This document shows positions 9,021-18,677 of a DNA stretch of 64,000 bases, piece by piece (the stretch's first letter is position 1; each line of letters starts with the position of its first letter). The DNA is from Helicobacter rodentium ATCC 700285 (lineage in GTDB: Bacteria > Campylobacterota > Campylobacteria > Campylobacterales > Helicobacteraceae): assembly GCF_000687535.1 (NCBI RefSeq), contig NZ_JHWC01000001.1:62001-126000 (forward strand), written 5' to 3'. The notes beneath the pieces were generated by a model that made no database searches, was not told the DNA's origin, and saw nothing but the letters and a program-made list of their open reading frames with translations. A program made the position numbers and the translations under genes.

Positions 9021-9674
9021 TCAATCTTTATATTTATATGTCAAAGCCCATAAAAACAGCAGAATCTGCAAACCACAAATCGACAATATAGCATAGAGAA
9101 GAATCTGCAAATAAAGTTGCGATTCTTTAATGATATTTTGTGCATAAAATTGATGGCTAAGTGTTGCAAGTTCAAGACTAGCCAACAATCCATCATCATC
9201 TTCCAACTGATGTAGAAGTTCTTGATTAATACGAAACGCATCTTGCGCAGATTGTAAAAAAAAGATTTTATTTGCACTATTTAAAAATTCTTCCATTTTA
9301 AAATTCAGATTTCCACCGCCAAAATACATTTCGTCCAATGTAGAACGCTTTTCATTGCCAACAATGGTAGAAACTACAAAACTTTGTAGAATCCTGTGAA
9401 TAGAATTTAGTTGCTCTATGCAACTGCGAAGCTCGGTTAAGCTCTCTGGATTACTACGATTTAAAATGCGATTTGTAACCACTATTTGAGAAAGAAAAAC
9501 GATTCTTTGTGCCAACAAACTTTGCTTTCCACTCATATTGACATTATAAAGTAGTGTGTCTTGCTTTTGTAATCCCTCTTTCGTGTTTTGTGCATAAAAA
9601 ATGATTCCAAAACCCAAGATAAAACATAAGAAAAATTCTGAAATTATAAATTTTTTCTCTTTAAAAATATGCAA
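9021..9674 (-). CDS. PilJ/NarX-type sensory domain membrane protein without an output domain
   Basis: A 217-residue protein with a transmembrane helix at each end (about residues 9-28 and 188-210) and an all-helical extracytoplasmic region between them. The motif NVNMSGKQSLLAQRIVFLSQ (about 45-64) is the hallmark of the type IV pili methyl-accepting (PilJ/NarX N-terminal) ligand-binding four-helix domain. Only a handful of residues (TYKYKD) follow the second helix, so there is no HAMP, kinase, MCP or cyclase domain. The start is TTG with AAAGG 8 nt upstream. It touches the metallophosphoesterase gene, which suggests a joint role. Function is otherwise unknown. Confidence 0.65.
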   Translation of the reverse strand: MHIFKEKKFIISEFFLCFILGFGIIFYAQNTKEGLQKQDTLLYNVNMSGKQSLLAQRIVFLSQIVVTNRILNRSNPESLTELRSCIEQLNSIHRILQSFVVSTIVGNEKRSTLDEMYFGGGNLNFKMEEFLNSANKIFFLQSAQDAFRINQELLHQLEDDDGLLASLELATLSHQFYAQNIIKESQLYLQILLYAILSICGLQILLFLWALTYKYKD

Positions 9675-9740
9675 AGCATTTACCTTTAAAATTGTTTATG
9701 TATTGTATCAATCTTGCTAAAAATTAGCAATAAATTATGT

Positions 9741-9746
9741 TAAAAT
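9741..9746 (+). promoter_or_regulatory. Probable -10 box of the lipoprotein gene
   Basis: TAAAAT preceded by ATGT, 40 bp before the start codon at 9786, in the gap between divergent genes. This is one of several AT-rich possibilities in the region, so it is a tentative call. Confidence 0.3.
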
Positions 9747-9785
9747 AAGCTTCAAATTCACCAAAATCTTGCCAAAGGAATGTTT

Positions 9786-10397
9786 ATGGGCGTTCATCAA
9801 ACCTTATTTAAAACTTTTGTCATCAAAAGCTGTTGTATAACCATAGGTGCATTACTCTTGAGTGCGTGTGCGCAAAAATTTAACGATACACCAAATATCC
9901 GTGTTTTAAAAACTTGTCCAAGCCCTATTGCTACTTATCATCTTGTTGATATAAAAAGCGGGGACTACAATGACTTAACTCTTGCAAATGCAGATGTGCA
10001 ACAAATGGTGGAAAAATCACTCACACAAAGCGGTTGCTTCCAATCTTCCCCACAAACAGAAGAAAACAATACAGATTATCAATTAGAGGTGATTTTCGGC
10101 AATATCAATACCCAAAACCAACAAAGAGGCTTTTGGTATTCCCAGACAAGCGATCAAGCAATTTTTGAAGTGCAACTTAATTTTAGCAAACCCAATGAAA
10201 TGAAAATTTTTAGAGGGAAATCAAGTATTCAAAATCAAAACAGCCAATATTTAGTGGTTTTTGGTGATGATTCCAAACTTAACCCAAATCAAATTCAAAT
10301 CACACTCCAAAATGCGGTCAATTCTGCTGTGAATGAAGCAGTCCGCATTTTCACGCAAGATCAAAACAGAAATCCTACAAACCCTTACAACTTCTAA
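9786..10397 (+). CDS. Putative outer-membrane lipoprotein of unknown function
   Basis: A 203-residue protein with a lipoprotein signal peptide. A positively charged start is followed by a hydrophobic stretch (CCITIGALLLSAC), with lipobox LLSAC and the acylated Cys near residue 29. The mature part is polar and repeats no motif I know. It contains an even mix of beta-prone segments such as YQLEVIFGNI and AIFEVQLNFS, resembling small YajG/LPP20-type lipoproteins, but I cannot assign a family. The ATG at 9786 is preferred over the in-frame one at 9780 because AAAGGA then sits 6-7 nt away instead of touching the start. A hairpin terminator follows. Confidence 0.75.
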   Translation: MGVHQTLFKTFVIKSCCITIGALLLSACAQKFNDTPNIRVLKTCPSPIATYHLVDIKSGDYNDLTLANADVQQMVEKSLTQSGCFQSSPQTEENNTDYQLEVIFGNINTQNQQRGFWYSQTSDQAIFEVQLNFSKPNEMKIFRGKSSIQNQNSQYLVVFGDDSKLNPNQIQITLQNAVNSAVNEAVRIFTQDQNRNPTNPYNF

Positions 10398-10400
10398 ACT

Positions 10401-10427
10401 AGCTCCCCTGCGAGGGGCTTTGTTTTA
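10401..10427 (+). terminator. Rho-independent terminator after the lipoprotein gene
   Basis: CCCCT-GCG-AGGGG stem-loop, extended by GC pairs around one bulge, followed by TTTGTTTT. It lies between convergent genes. The A-rich opposite side may also help stop alaS transcription. Confidence 0.75.
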
Positions 10428-13019
10428 TTTTAATGCCTCTTTCACAATCTCTTTTGCCCTCTTTAAAGCTTGTGGAATCTTATCTAAATCCTTACCTCCA
10501 GCAGTTGCAAAGTCGTCTCTTCCTCCGCCATTGCCTCCTAGAAGTTGAGCAATCTCCTTTACCCAAGCACCCGCTTTGATATCTACACCTTTTACTCCTG
10601 CTGTGATTCCTATTTTTCCTTTTTGGCTATCTGTTGTAAGAAGTAAAATTGCTACTTTATCATTCTCGTTTTTAACATTATCTACAATTATTTTTGCCTC
10701 ATTGGATTCCATTTCTTTAAATTCTAAAACAATGAGTTTCACGCCCTCAATTGTTTCAGATTCCATTTCCTTAAGACTACTCACTCCGCTGTTTATTTTA
10801 CTCTTTAATTCTCGCACCTGTTCTTTAAGCTTTTGTATTCCTTGCAATAGGTTTTGGGCTTTCAAACTCTCCTTTGCGCTCTCAACACTTAAAAGCGCAT
10901 TTTTTCCCCATTCATACGCTGCTTTACCACATACCGCTTCAATTCTGCGCACACCACTGCTAACACCAGATTCTTTTGTGATATAAAAACTTCCAATAAA
11001 AGCAGTGTTTGGCACATGGATTCCGCCACACAACTCAATAGAATCCCCAAAGCTAATCACGCGCACTTCTTTTCCATATTTTTCACCAAAAAGTGCCATT
11101 GCACCTTTTGCCTTTGCGCTTTGTATATCCATTTGCTCACAAATTTGTGGATTTGCGCTTAAAATCTGCTCATTTACGCGCTGTTCGATTCTCTCTATCT
11201 CTTCATAGCTCAGTGCGCTTGGGTGGCTAAAATCAAAACGCAAACGATTCTCTTCAACAAGGCTTCCTGCTTGCGCAATATGAACGCCAAGAATCTCACG
11301 CAATGCTTTGTGTAGCAGATGTGTTGCGCTATGGTGTTTTGCAATCTCTAAACGCGCAGAATCCACGACTGCTAATACACCCTCTTTAAGCCTTAAATCT
11401 TGAATTGCCTGAACTTTGCTAATATTTAAACCAAAATATTTTTTAGTATCTAGCACTTCTGCAATTCTATCGTCATTGTGCAATAAACTCCCTTTATCTC
11501 CTACTGGACCTCCTGATTCTGGATAAAAGGGTGTCTTATCCAACATTACAAATCCAATATCGCCTTTTTTGATTCTTTCTATGCGTTGGAAATTCTCATC
11601 TAAAAGTGCTAGGATTCTACCTTGTGCTTCCATTGTTTCATAGCCGACAAACTCATTTAACCCAAATTCACTTAGCAATAATTTAAAATCTCCCTCTTTT
11701 GCGCTATCGCCACTGCCCTTCCAATTTGCTTTTGCTTGTTCTTTTTGTGCTTTCATGCAAGTTTCAAAACTATCTACATCTACGCCAAATCCATTTTCTC
11801 GTAGCATATCTTGCGTCAAATCAAGCGGAAAACCATAAGTATCGTATAACCTAAATGCTATTTCACCGCTAAAGAGTTGGTTTGCTTTTTCCTCTTTTAG
11901 TTTTTTTAATTCCTTATTAAAAAGATTCATTCCATTTTCAATGGTTTCAAAGAATCTTAGCTCTTCTGCCTTGCATTGCGCCATAATCCCTTGTTGTTTC
12001 TCAACCAAATAATGATAATGTGCGCCCATATTCTCGCATACACTTTGCACAACTTGATACACAAAAGGCTCTCTAAGCCCCAATAAGTAGCCGTGCCTAA
12101 TGGCTCTGCGCAAGATTCTGCGCAACACATATCCTCTGCCCTCTTTATCAAAATTCACACCTTGTGCAAGCAAAAATGCCACACTTCTAGCGTGGTCAGC
12201 TATCACGCGAAAACTCGCTCCACTCTCATAAAAATAAGTTTGCTTTGTAATCTCTTCTACTTTTGCAATCAGAGGCATAAAAAGCGAGGAATCAAAATTG
12301 CTCCTTTTACCCTCTAAAAGTGCTACTACGCGCTCTAACCCCATACCTGTATCAATACTAGGCTTAGGCAGAGGCTTAAGATTCCCCTCTTTATCGCGCT
12401 CATACTGCATAAAAACAAGATTCCAAATCTCTAAAAATCTATCCCCATCTCCACCAAAATAATCCTCGGGTCCATTAAAAAACTCCGCACCTTGATCTAC
12501 AAAAATTTCACTACAAGGTCCGCAAGGTCCTGTATCCCCCATTTGCCAAAAGTTATCCTTATCCCCCATTCTTTTAATGCGCGCAGAATCAATATGCTCA
12601 CTCCATAGCTTAAATGCTTCCTCATCGTTTTCGTGGATTGTTACATACAAAACACTTTTATCAAATCCCAAAACTTCTGTAACAAATTCCCACGCATACG
12701 CAATTGCTTCTTTTTTAAAATATGCTCCAAAACTAAAGTTTCCTAACATTTCAAAAAGTGTGTGGTGTCGCGCGGTATAACCAACATTTTCTAAGTCATT
12801 ATGCTTACCACCTGCGCGGATACAAGTTTGAGCACTTGTGGCGATATTAGGAGAGGGAATCGGGATTCTACCCGTAAAAATATCTTTAAATTGCACCATT
12901 CCTGCATTGGTAAATAATAATGTAGGGTCATCAGGCACTAAAGGCATAGAATCATAAACCTTATGCCCTTTGTTTGCAAAATATTCTAAAAATAAGGCTC
13001 TAACATCTTTTGTTTTCAT
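10425..13019 (-). CDS. alaS: Alanine--tRNA ligase
   Basis: An 864-residue protein of full family length that charges tRNA-Ala with alanine. The N-terminal class II catalytic core begins [41 protein letters not shown]. The editing domain carries the zinc motifs [15 protein letters not shown] and CGGIHVPNT, and the C-terminal DHHA1-like part ends with a glycine-rich [17 protein letters not shown]. No frameshift or missing motif. It is transcribed alone, on the strand opposite the preceding lipoprotein gene. Confidence 0.98.
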   Translation of the reverse strand: MKTKDVRALFLEYFANKGHKVYDSMPLVPDDPTLLFTNAGMVQFKDIFTGRIPIPSPNIATSAQTCIRAGGKHNDLENVGYTARHHTLFEMLGNFSFGAYFKKEAIAYAWEFVTEVLGFDKSVLYVTIHENDEEAFKLWSEHIDSARIKRMGDKDNFWQMGDTGPCGPCSEIFVDQGAEFFNGPEDYFGGDGDRFLEIWNLVFMQYERDKEGNLKPLPKPSIDTGMGLERVVALLEGKRSNFDSSLFMPLIAKVEEITKQTYFYESGASFRVIADHARSVAFLLAQGVNFDKEGRGYVLRRILRRAIRHGYLLGLREPFVYQVVQSVCENMGAHYHYLVEKQQGIMAQCKAEELRFFETIENGMNLFNKELKKLKEEKANQLFSGEIAFRLYDTYGFPLDLTQDMLRENGFGVDVDSFETCMKAQKEQAKANWKGSGDSAKEGDFKLLLSEFGLNEFVGYETMEAQGRILALLDENFQRIERIKKGDIGFVMLDKTPFYPESGGPVGDKGSLLHNDDRIAEVLDTKKYFGLNISKVQAIQDLRLKEGVLAVVDSARLEIAKHHSATHLLHKALREILGVHIAQAGSLVEENRLRFDFSHPSALSYEEIERIEQRVNEQILSANPQICEQMDIQSAKAKGAMALFGEKYGKEVRVISFGDSIELCGGIHVPNTAFIGSFYITKESGVSSGVRRIEAVCGKAAYEWGKNALLSVESAKESLKAQNLLQGIQKLKEQVRELKSKINSGVSSLKEMESETIEGVKLIVLEFKEMESNEAKIIVDNVKNENDKVAILLLTTDSQKGKIGITAGVKGVDIKAGAWVKEIAQLLGGNGGGRDDFATAGGKDLDKIPQALKRAKEIVKEALK

Positions 13020-13125
13020 TTTTTAACCTCAAAAATTTTTGGCAAATTCTACTTTTTTTCAATTGAAATCTCGCTTTAGTTTAAGTTCTGTAAGAAATAT
13101 AGGAAAAATCGTTAGCAGGATTAAA

Positions 13126-13154
13126 GGAATAAAATCCGCTTTGGATTCTATCCC
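13126..13154 (-). terminator. Imperfect 12-bp stem-loop downstream of flgE2
   Basis: On the minus strand GGGATAGAATCC and GGATTTTATTCC pair (10 of 12 positions identical to a perfect stem, the others allowing G-U) around a 5-nt loop, 12 bp beyond the flgE2 stop codon. Only a short T-rich tail follows. A probable terminator or 3' stabiliser of the hook operon. Confidence 0.45.
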
Positions 13155-13165
13155 TTCACTAAAAA

Positions 13166-15478
13166 CTAGTTGCGTTTAAGCTGAATCGCCTCTTGCATAA
13201 GCTGGTCGGCAGTTGTGATAGATTTTGCACTCATTTGGTAGCCCCTTTGATAAACAATCAAATCTGTTAAGGCTGTTCCGGTATCCACATTGCTAGTTTC
13301 TAGCATATGGTCTAGGACTCTACCAAATTTCAATTTTGCCAATCCACCCTCTTCCCAAGCCAATATCGGAGGACCACTGACAACGGCAGTTTCTCCATTG
13401 ATTCTACGCGCATTCATTTGAAACAAATTGCCACCCACTTTGCTCAAGCCTTGATCATTCACAAAAGCTGCGATTCCAAAGCGTCCGATTGGTTCTAGCT
13501 TCCCATTGGTGAAATTCACCATAATAATACCATTTTCATCTATGACGATATCTTTCATTATTCCTTGTTCTACGCCATCTTGTGTAGTGGCTTTTGTGGC
13601 GGAATCCGCATAAGCAAAATTACTTGAAGTTTTGCCATCGCTAGATTGTGTCAAATCCACACTAATACTACCACCATTAAAAGGCACTTCAAAAGGAGCT
13701 GCATTTGCAGTGCCATCATTGTTAAAAGTGATTTCGCTTATCACAGGATTCTCACTAATCATCACATTTCCAACGCCATCATAAATACTACTTCGCACTT
13801 CCCAACGCTCTAACACTTCGGGAGTTACACTTCTATCTGCTTGTTCTACTAAAATATATTGGTTTTTTAAGATGAATTTTTCACCAGAATCACTATAAAT
13901 TTCTGTATTTGTTTCATAGGTAGGCACTTGAAGCTGTGTGCTGCTAATGCTTGAAACATTTAATACACTCCAACCGATAGAATCTTCTGCAGGATTTGTA
14001 TTACCATCGCCATTGGTTTTGCGATACAAGATTCCATTGTAATTTACAATAGAATCTTGCGCATAAGTTGCGCCCTCTACATACTCTCCCACTTCTCCTA
14101 AAACGGAAGCGGTAACTTCTTCCCAATTGGCTGCATCTTCTGCAGGAGCCATAATCGTAACTTCGCCTGTAATAGGATTTATAATCTCTGTAACATTGCC
14201 TGCATCTGTTAGCTTTCTATAAACCTTGCCTTCACTCACTACAAGATCGTTTTTTTCATATTCTTTTGCTTGAGCATTTTGGTAAGCTGACACTCCGCTT
14301 GTATCTACAATCGTCCAATCATTAGGATTATCAAGCGGATTGCCATTGGCTACACCATCGCCATTTTTTTGGAAAATCATTCCATTGTATTTCACATAAT
14401 CTTTATCTTGGTATTGTGTGTTATCTGCAAACTTCTTAATCACACTGCCAAAAGCAGATTCCAAATTATTGTTGCTAGACTTTAATCCCAATTTATCTGC
14501 TAACTTGCCATTAATACTTACCTTTACATCCTGCATACCGCCATTACTAAGAGCTAAAGAGCAATCACTAGGATTTCCTTCACTATCAAGCTTTAAACCC
14601 AAATTTAAACCGGTTTGTTCTTTGATGAGATTCATTAATTCGCCCACTGTTTTAAAGCCATTTTCTGCCCCACCATAAGTAAAAGTGTATTTTGTCGTAA
14701 CTCCTCCTCTTTCAAGGCTTATAGTAATATCTTTGTAATTTTGAGGATCTAACAATTCGCCCTTTGCATTCATCAAAGCATTTAAATCTTGAGCAAGAAA
14801 TTTCTCCATACTGAAAGAACCGGTTTCGTCTTGAATCATTCCGATTCCTTTTGGGTTTTGGGTGCGATTGAGATTAATAGACAATCCTACCTCTGTGGTA
14901 AGGGTTGGCTTATAAGTTAGGTTTTTAGGAATCTGTAAGGGTTGCAAATTAGAACCTGAAAGCCCTGCATAATCTCCCTCCAAGTTGTTTGTTCCTGTCA
15001 TCGTCCCATCTGCTGCAATTTTGCCAAGATTAATACCATACATATAATAACCGCTAGAATTGACTAAATACCCTTCGCCATCCAAGCCAAAAGAACCATC
15101 ACGTGTAAAATAATTTTGTTGCGTCCCATTATAGACGGGCGCAGGTGCGTTAAGGTCAAAAGCACCATTCTTATTCAGCCCTACAACAAACCAACCCTTG
15201 CCACTATAAGCAACATTAAAATCCCCCTCCGCACTCACATAAGTGCCATCGTTTGCATTAATGCCATTAGAACCTATTGTAGAACCATAGTTATAATCAT
15301 TAGAAATGGGAGAATTTGCATTGACATAATCCATACTCGTTGCAAAAAGGCTTTTAAATTCTGGCAAATTGCCACGATAACCCACTGTATTGACATTTGA
15401 AATATTGTTTGATGTGGAATCAATCCCAAATTGATGTGTTCTAATTCCGCTGATTCCATTATAAAATGATCCTATCAT
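13166..15478 (-). CDS. flgE2: Flagellar hook protein paralogue FlgE2-like
   Basis: A 770-residue protein. The N-terminal flagellar rod/hook signature is IGSFYNGISGIRTHQFGIDSTSNNISNVNTVGYRG and the C-terminal FlgE motif is ETSNVDTGTALTDLIVYQRGYQMSAKSITTADQLMQ. Its position directly after fliK and flgD matches the second hook-protein gene (FlgE2, HP0908) of H. pylori rather than the main flgE, but it is longer than the roughly 600 aa I recall for that protein. The additional length includes three copies of a Y-x-x-x-x-x-V-x-Y-x-G-x-x-Y...W pattern (about residues 356-507) resembling CBM5/12-type modules. The ATG at 15478 is preferred over an overlapping GTG because AAAGGA is then 6 nt away. Exported by the flagellar type III system. 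Confidence 0.88.
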   Translation of the reverse strand: MIGSFYNGISGIRTHQFGIDSTSNNISNVNTVGYRGNLPEFKSLFATSMDYVNANSPISNDYNYGSTIGSNGINANDGTYVSAEGDFNVAYSGKGWFVVGLNKNGAFDLNAPAPVYNGTQQNYFTRDGSFGLDGEGYLVNSSGYYMYGINLGKIAADGTMTGTNNLEGDYAGLSGSNLQPLQIPKNLTYKPTLTTEVGLSINLNRTQNPKGIGMIQDETGSFSMEKFLAQDLNALMNAKGELLDPQNYKDITISLERGGVTTKYTFTYGGAENGFKTVGELMNLIKEQTGLNLGLKLDSEGNPSDCSLALSNGGMQDVKVSINGKLADKLGLKSSNNNLESAFGSVIKKFADNTQYQDKDYVKYNGMIFQKNGDGVANGNPLDNPNDWTIVDTSGVSAYQNAQAKEYEKNDLVVSEGKVYRKLTDAGNVTEIINPITGEVTIMAPAEDAANWEEVTASVLGEVGEYVEGATYAQDSIVNYNGILYRKTNGDGNTNPAEDSIGWSVLNVSSISSTQLQVPTYETNTEIYSDSGEKFILKNQYILVEQADRSVTPEVLERWEVRSSIYDGVGNVMISENPVISEITFNNDGTANAAPFEVPFNGGSISVDLTQSSDGKTSSNFAYADSATKATTQDGVEQGIMKDIVIDENGIIMVNFTNGKLEPIGRFGIAAFVNDQGLSKVGGNLFQMNARRINGETAVVSGPPILAWEEGGLAKLKFGRVLDHMLETSNVDTGTALTDLIVYQRGYQMSAKSITTADQLMQEAIQLKRN
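13961..14416 (-). other. Three CBM5/12-like modules inside the hook protein
   Basis: This encodes residues ~356-507 of the FlgE2-like protein. Module 1 contains YQDKDYVKYNGMIFQKN...NDWTIV. Module 2 contains YEKNDLVVSEGKVYRKL...NWEEV. Module 3 contains YAQDSIVNYNGILYRKT...GWSVL. Each shows the tyrosine, valine, glycine, tyrosine and distal tryptophan spacing of chitinase-type carbohydrate-binding modules. The similarity is by eye only. Confidence 0.5.
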
Positions 15479-15506
15479 CACAAATCCTTTCTTATCGCTT
15501 CAATCA

Positions 15507-16460
15507 TTAGCTGTTGGGTTGAAAAGTACGCACATAAGTAATTGGAATCACCATTTCTCCAAGCTTCAAATAAGGCACACCTTGATCATATAACACGCTT
15601 TGCACCTCACCGCGCCCTAATTCGGTTTCTAAATATTTGTTGGTTGTGGAATCCAAATTGTATTCTGCTGAAATAGAATAAGTAGAACCTACTTTCACAT
15701 AGCTTCCACCATTATCTTTTGTATCCCATTCAAAATCAATCCAACCGCTTTGTCCATCGTATTGTGCAAGACTGATTTCTTTCACAATCGTTTTCTCTGT
15801 TTTTATATTACCATCTGCGTCTTTTAACACATCTCCATTTTTATCCTTCATCGGCACTTCAGAGATAATAGAAATTTTAGGACTACCTTTACTTGCATCA
15901 ATGGGTTCATCAAAATAAAGACTGAATTTTGTTGTTTCGTTTTTCTCTAATGTGATTCCATTTAAACCTGTTTCTGCAATTTTTCCTATGACGCCAATCG
16001 CATTGTAGCCACTTAAGATATTGCTATCTTGGATACTATCAGAGAGTAAGCCTAAGGATTCTAGCATTTTTGTTTGGGATTCTATCATCTTCTCTTGGGC
16101 TTCAATGGTTTTTTTGTTTGTTTCTTGCATAGATTCCATTGCGCTTGTCATTTTTTCCATTGCGGTTTTCATTTTCTCTTGCGCTTCTACTTGTGTAAGT
16201 TGCGCAGTTTGCGTTAGAATCTCTTGTGTTTCCATTGGAGCAGTTGGGTCTTGGTTTTTAAGCTGCTCTAAGAATAAGCGCATAAAGGCTTCATTGGAGA
16301 GGGAGTTTCCGCCTGTGGTCTTGTCATCTGTTGGAATGGGATTATCGTCTAATGCACCCTTTTTGGTTTCCTCTGTTCTTTCTGTATTGTTTGTACTACT
16401 TGTTGTTCTTGGTTGTTGATAGCTTCCTTGTGTCGCTGTTGTTGTTGCTGCTGTTGACAT
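15507..16460 (-). CDS. flgD: Flagellar hook assembly scaffold FlgD
   Basis: Hook-capping protein needed for hook subunit polymerisation (317 aa). The FlgD core is NEAFMRLFLEQLKNQDPTAPMETQEILTQTAQLTQVEA. A methionine-, lysine- and glutamate-rich helix follows (KMKTAMEKMTSAMESMQ), then a Tudor/FnIII-like C-terminal half ending VIPITYVRTFQPNS. The N-terminal 60 residues are low-complexity T/Q/S, as common in this export class. The start is the ATG at 16460 because AAGGAG lies 6 nt upstream. An ATG 18 bp earlier overlaps that site. It begins 10 bp after the fliK stop. Confidence 0.93.
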   Translation of the reverse strand: MSTAATTTATQGSYQQPRTTSSTNNTERTEETKKGALDDNPIPTDDKTTGGNSLSNEAFMRLFLEQLKNQDPTAPMETQEILTQTAQLTQVEAQEKMKTAMEKMTSAMESMQETNKKTIEAQEKMIESQTKMLESLGLLSDSIQDSNILSGYNAIGVIGKIAETGLNGITLEKNETTKFSLYFDEPIDASKGSPKISIISEVPMKDKNGDVLKDADGNIKTEKTIVKEISLAQYDGQSGWIDFEWDTKDNGGSYVKVGSTYSISAEYNLDSTTNKYLETELGRGEVQSVLYDQGVPYLKLGEMVIPITYVRTFQPNS

Positions 16461-16470
16461 TGTCTGCTCC

Positions 16471-18636
16471 TTAAGCATAGTATGAAAAGTTAATCTCTAC
16501 TAATGCCACTCTGGCATAAGGATTATTAACTTCTTTGTAAGTGTGTAAGCTATTTTCGTTCCAACTTTGAGTATTTCTTGAATTTTCACTGAAATCTTGC
16601 TCTAAATTTTGTTCTTGCGGGTTAGGATTCCTTTGATTTTGTCCTCCAAAACCTCCCTGTTCTCCACCACTAGAACCGCTAAAGTCTCCACCACCTAAAC
16701 TATTTCCTGTATTATCCTTAAAATCCAAATTTACATCATTGAATCCCAAATTGCTCAAGCTGTTTTTAAATTCCTGCGCATTTTGCATAAAAAGTTGCAA
16801 AGCGTTTTGATTAGAGCTAATCTGCACAGAAATATTATCTCCTCTTTTTACAATCGTAAGCTCCACACTTCCTAGCTTTTCTGGATTGAGCTCTAAGGAT
16901 AATTTTGTAACAGGAGGACGATAATTTTGCAATGCTTCTTTTAATTTATCGCTAAAATGCAAAAAAGTATTTTGCACACTTAAGCGGTTTTCCACCTGCG
17001 CTTGTGTGCTAGATTGATAAACTTCTTGATTGACCTTTGCCTTTTTCTCTGTATTTTCTTTGATTCCCTCTTGTGCGACTTCCTTAAATGTTTCCTTTGA
17101 GGACTGCATAGGCTTTTCTGTGGTTTTTAACAAATTATCCAAGAAAATATCTTGTTGCTTCATCTCTTGCCTAAGGTTCTCCTCTTTTAAGAAGCTGAAG
17201 TTATTGGAATTTTTTGTTATAGATTCTTTGGGATTCCTCACATTTCGTTTATCTTCTTTCTCCTCTTTAATAAAAGAATCTTTTACTTCCTTTTTCTCTT
17301 TGAAAGAAAAAGGGTTTTGCATAGAGTCTTGCACCACCCTTGATTGGTTGGTTACTTTTTGACTCTGGGATTCTTGCTTAATTGCCTCTTTGCTTGTTTT
17401 TTGTTGCTCTACATTTTCGTGCAACTTCTCCTCTTTTTGCAGGGAATCCTTAAGGGATTCTTGCTTGAAAGATTCTTGCTTAATTGGCTCTTGTGAAACT
17501 TTATCTTGCGGAGATTCTGTTTTAGTCAATTTCTCCTTCAGAGGATTTTCTATTTTTTCTTGTGAGTTTTTCACAGACACTTCTTGATTTGAAGTTTTTT
17601 TGCTAGAAACATTGTTTTCTTTGCTTTGGGATTCCACAGATTTTACTCCCTTAGAATCCTGTCTTGTTAGCTTTGCCTCTTTGGAATCTGTTGTTTTTTG
17701 AGTTAGATTCTCTTTTGGCGTTTTGCTAGAAACATTGTTTTCTTTGCTTTGGGATTCCACAGATTTTACTTCCTTAGAATCCTGACTTGTTAGCTTTGGC
17801 TCTTTGGAATCTGTTGTTTTTTGAGTTAGATTCTCTTTTGGCGTTTTGCTAGAAACATTGTTTTCTTTGCTTTGGGATTCCACAGATTTTACTTCCTTAG
17901 AATCCTGACTTGTTAGCTTTGGCTCTTTGGAATCTGTTGTTTTTTGAGTTGGATTGGTTTTGGAAGTTTTATCTGCTTTCTCCCTTAACTCTTTGTCTTG
18001 TAAAAGACTACTCAAAATATTAGAAGATTCTTTATTGGTTTTTATGTTTTCTTTAGTATTCAAGGATTCTTTTAATACTTCTTTGTCAGAAAATATTTCT
18101 TGCTTGAGGACGCCTTTGGATTTTTTGTTCTGTTCCTGTTCTCCTACTTGCATACTTATCTTTTGAAGGTTTAACTTTAAAGTATCAGCAACTTCACCTA
18201 AATCCTTTAAAGTCTTACTCTCTTGTTTTTGAGTTTTGGAATATTCCAATAAATCCCTTGCGCTATTTAAAGTAGAGCGGATCGGCAAAGAAGTTTGATT
18301 CTTTAAGACATTGGCTTTAATGTTTTTATTTTGCGTATCTACCTTTTGCGTGTCTAAGAAATTTTTAGAAAGATTGTATTTTTCATCTAAGCTTTTTAAA
18401 ATATTACTTTGATAATTTTCATTCTTCATCAATGGGGGATTCTTGGAATCCTCTTGTGTTTTTGGGGTGGGAATTTCTTTGGATTTTGATTCAGTTTTTT
18501 TAGAATTTTTATTCAAACTTAGAAAATTAAAGATTTCAGCAAATTCTTCATTTTGACTTTCGTTTTCGCTTTTGGAAGTTTGGGTTTTAATGACATTTTT
18601 TTGATTGACTTTTTCAATCTCTAACAAAGGTAGCAT
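16471..18636 (-). CDS. fliK: Flagellar hook-length control protein FliK
   Basis: A 721-residue molecular ruler for hook length. The C-terminal Flg_hook domain (TKLSLELNPEKLGSVELTIVKRGDNISVQI...NALQLFMQNAQEFKNSLSNLGFNDVNLDF) switches export specificity. The long N-terminal region is extremely rich in K, S, E, N and Q and contains 2.8 tandem copies of a 41-residue unit. The ATG at 18636 is chosen because AGAGAGG lies 7 nt upstream. A TTG/ATG further out would add a non-conserved leader. First gene of the hook operon, with a sigma-54-type promoter upstream. Corresponds to HP0906 by order. Confidence 0.9.
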   Translation of the reverse strand: MLPLLEIEKVNQKNVIKTQTSKSENESQNEEFAEIFNFLSLNKNSKKTESKSKEIPTPKTQEDSKNPPLMKNENYQSNILKSLDEKYNLSKNFLDTQKVDTQNKNIKANVLKNQTSLPIRSTLNSARDLLEYSKTQKQESKTLKDLGEVADTLKLNLQKISMQVGEQEQNKKSKGVLKQEIFSDKEVLKESLNTKENIKTNKESSNILSSLLQDKELREKADKTSKTNPTQKTTDSKEPKLTSQDSKEVKSVESQSKENNVSSKTPKENLTQKTTDSKEPKLTSQDSKEVKSVESQSKENNVSSKTPKENLTQKTTDSKEAKLTRQDSKGVKSVESQSKENNVSSKKTSNQEVSVKNSQEKIENPLKEKLTKTESPQDKVSQEPIKQESFKQESLKDSLQKEEKLHENVEQQKTSKEAIKQESQSQKVTNQSRVVQDSMQNPFSFKEKKEVKDSFIKEEKEDKRNVRNPKESITKNSNNFSFLKEENLRQEMKQQDIFLDNLLKTTEKPMQSSKETFKEVAQEGIKENTEKKAKVNQEVYQSSTQAQVENRLSVQNTFLHFSDKLKEALQNYRPPVTKLSLELNPEKLGSVELTIVKRGDNISVQISSNQNALQLFMQNAQEFKNSLSNLGFNDVNLDFKDNTGNSLGGGDFSGSSGGEQGGFGGQNQRNPNPQEQNLEQDFSENSRNTQSWNENSLHTYKEVNNPYARVALVEINFSYYA
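17601..17950 (-). repeat. 123-bp tandem repeat within fliK (about 2.8 copies)
   Basis: Copies begin at 17601, 17724 and 17847, exactly 123 bp apart, and are nearly identical. Only a few substitutions occur in the copy nearest 17650 (Ala for Pro, Arg for Ser, Gly for Glu). Each unit encodes 41 residues beginning TQKTTDSKEPKLTSQDSKEV. The period is a multiple of three, so copy-number change would lengthen or shorten FliK without a frameshift. Confidence 0.95.
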
Positions 18637-18677
18637 AGTCGTGCCTCTCTTTAAAATTAAGAATCTTGTTACAAAAT

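Noticed and set aside
17601-17950. CRISPR-like array
   Set aside because: The 123-bp period is continuous in-frame protein repeat without unique spacers. It lies inside fliK.
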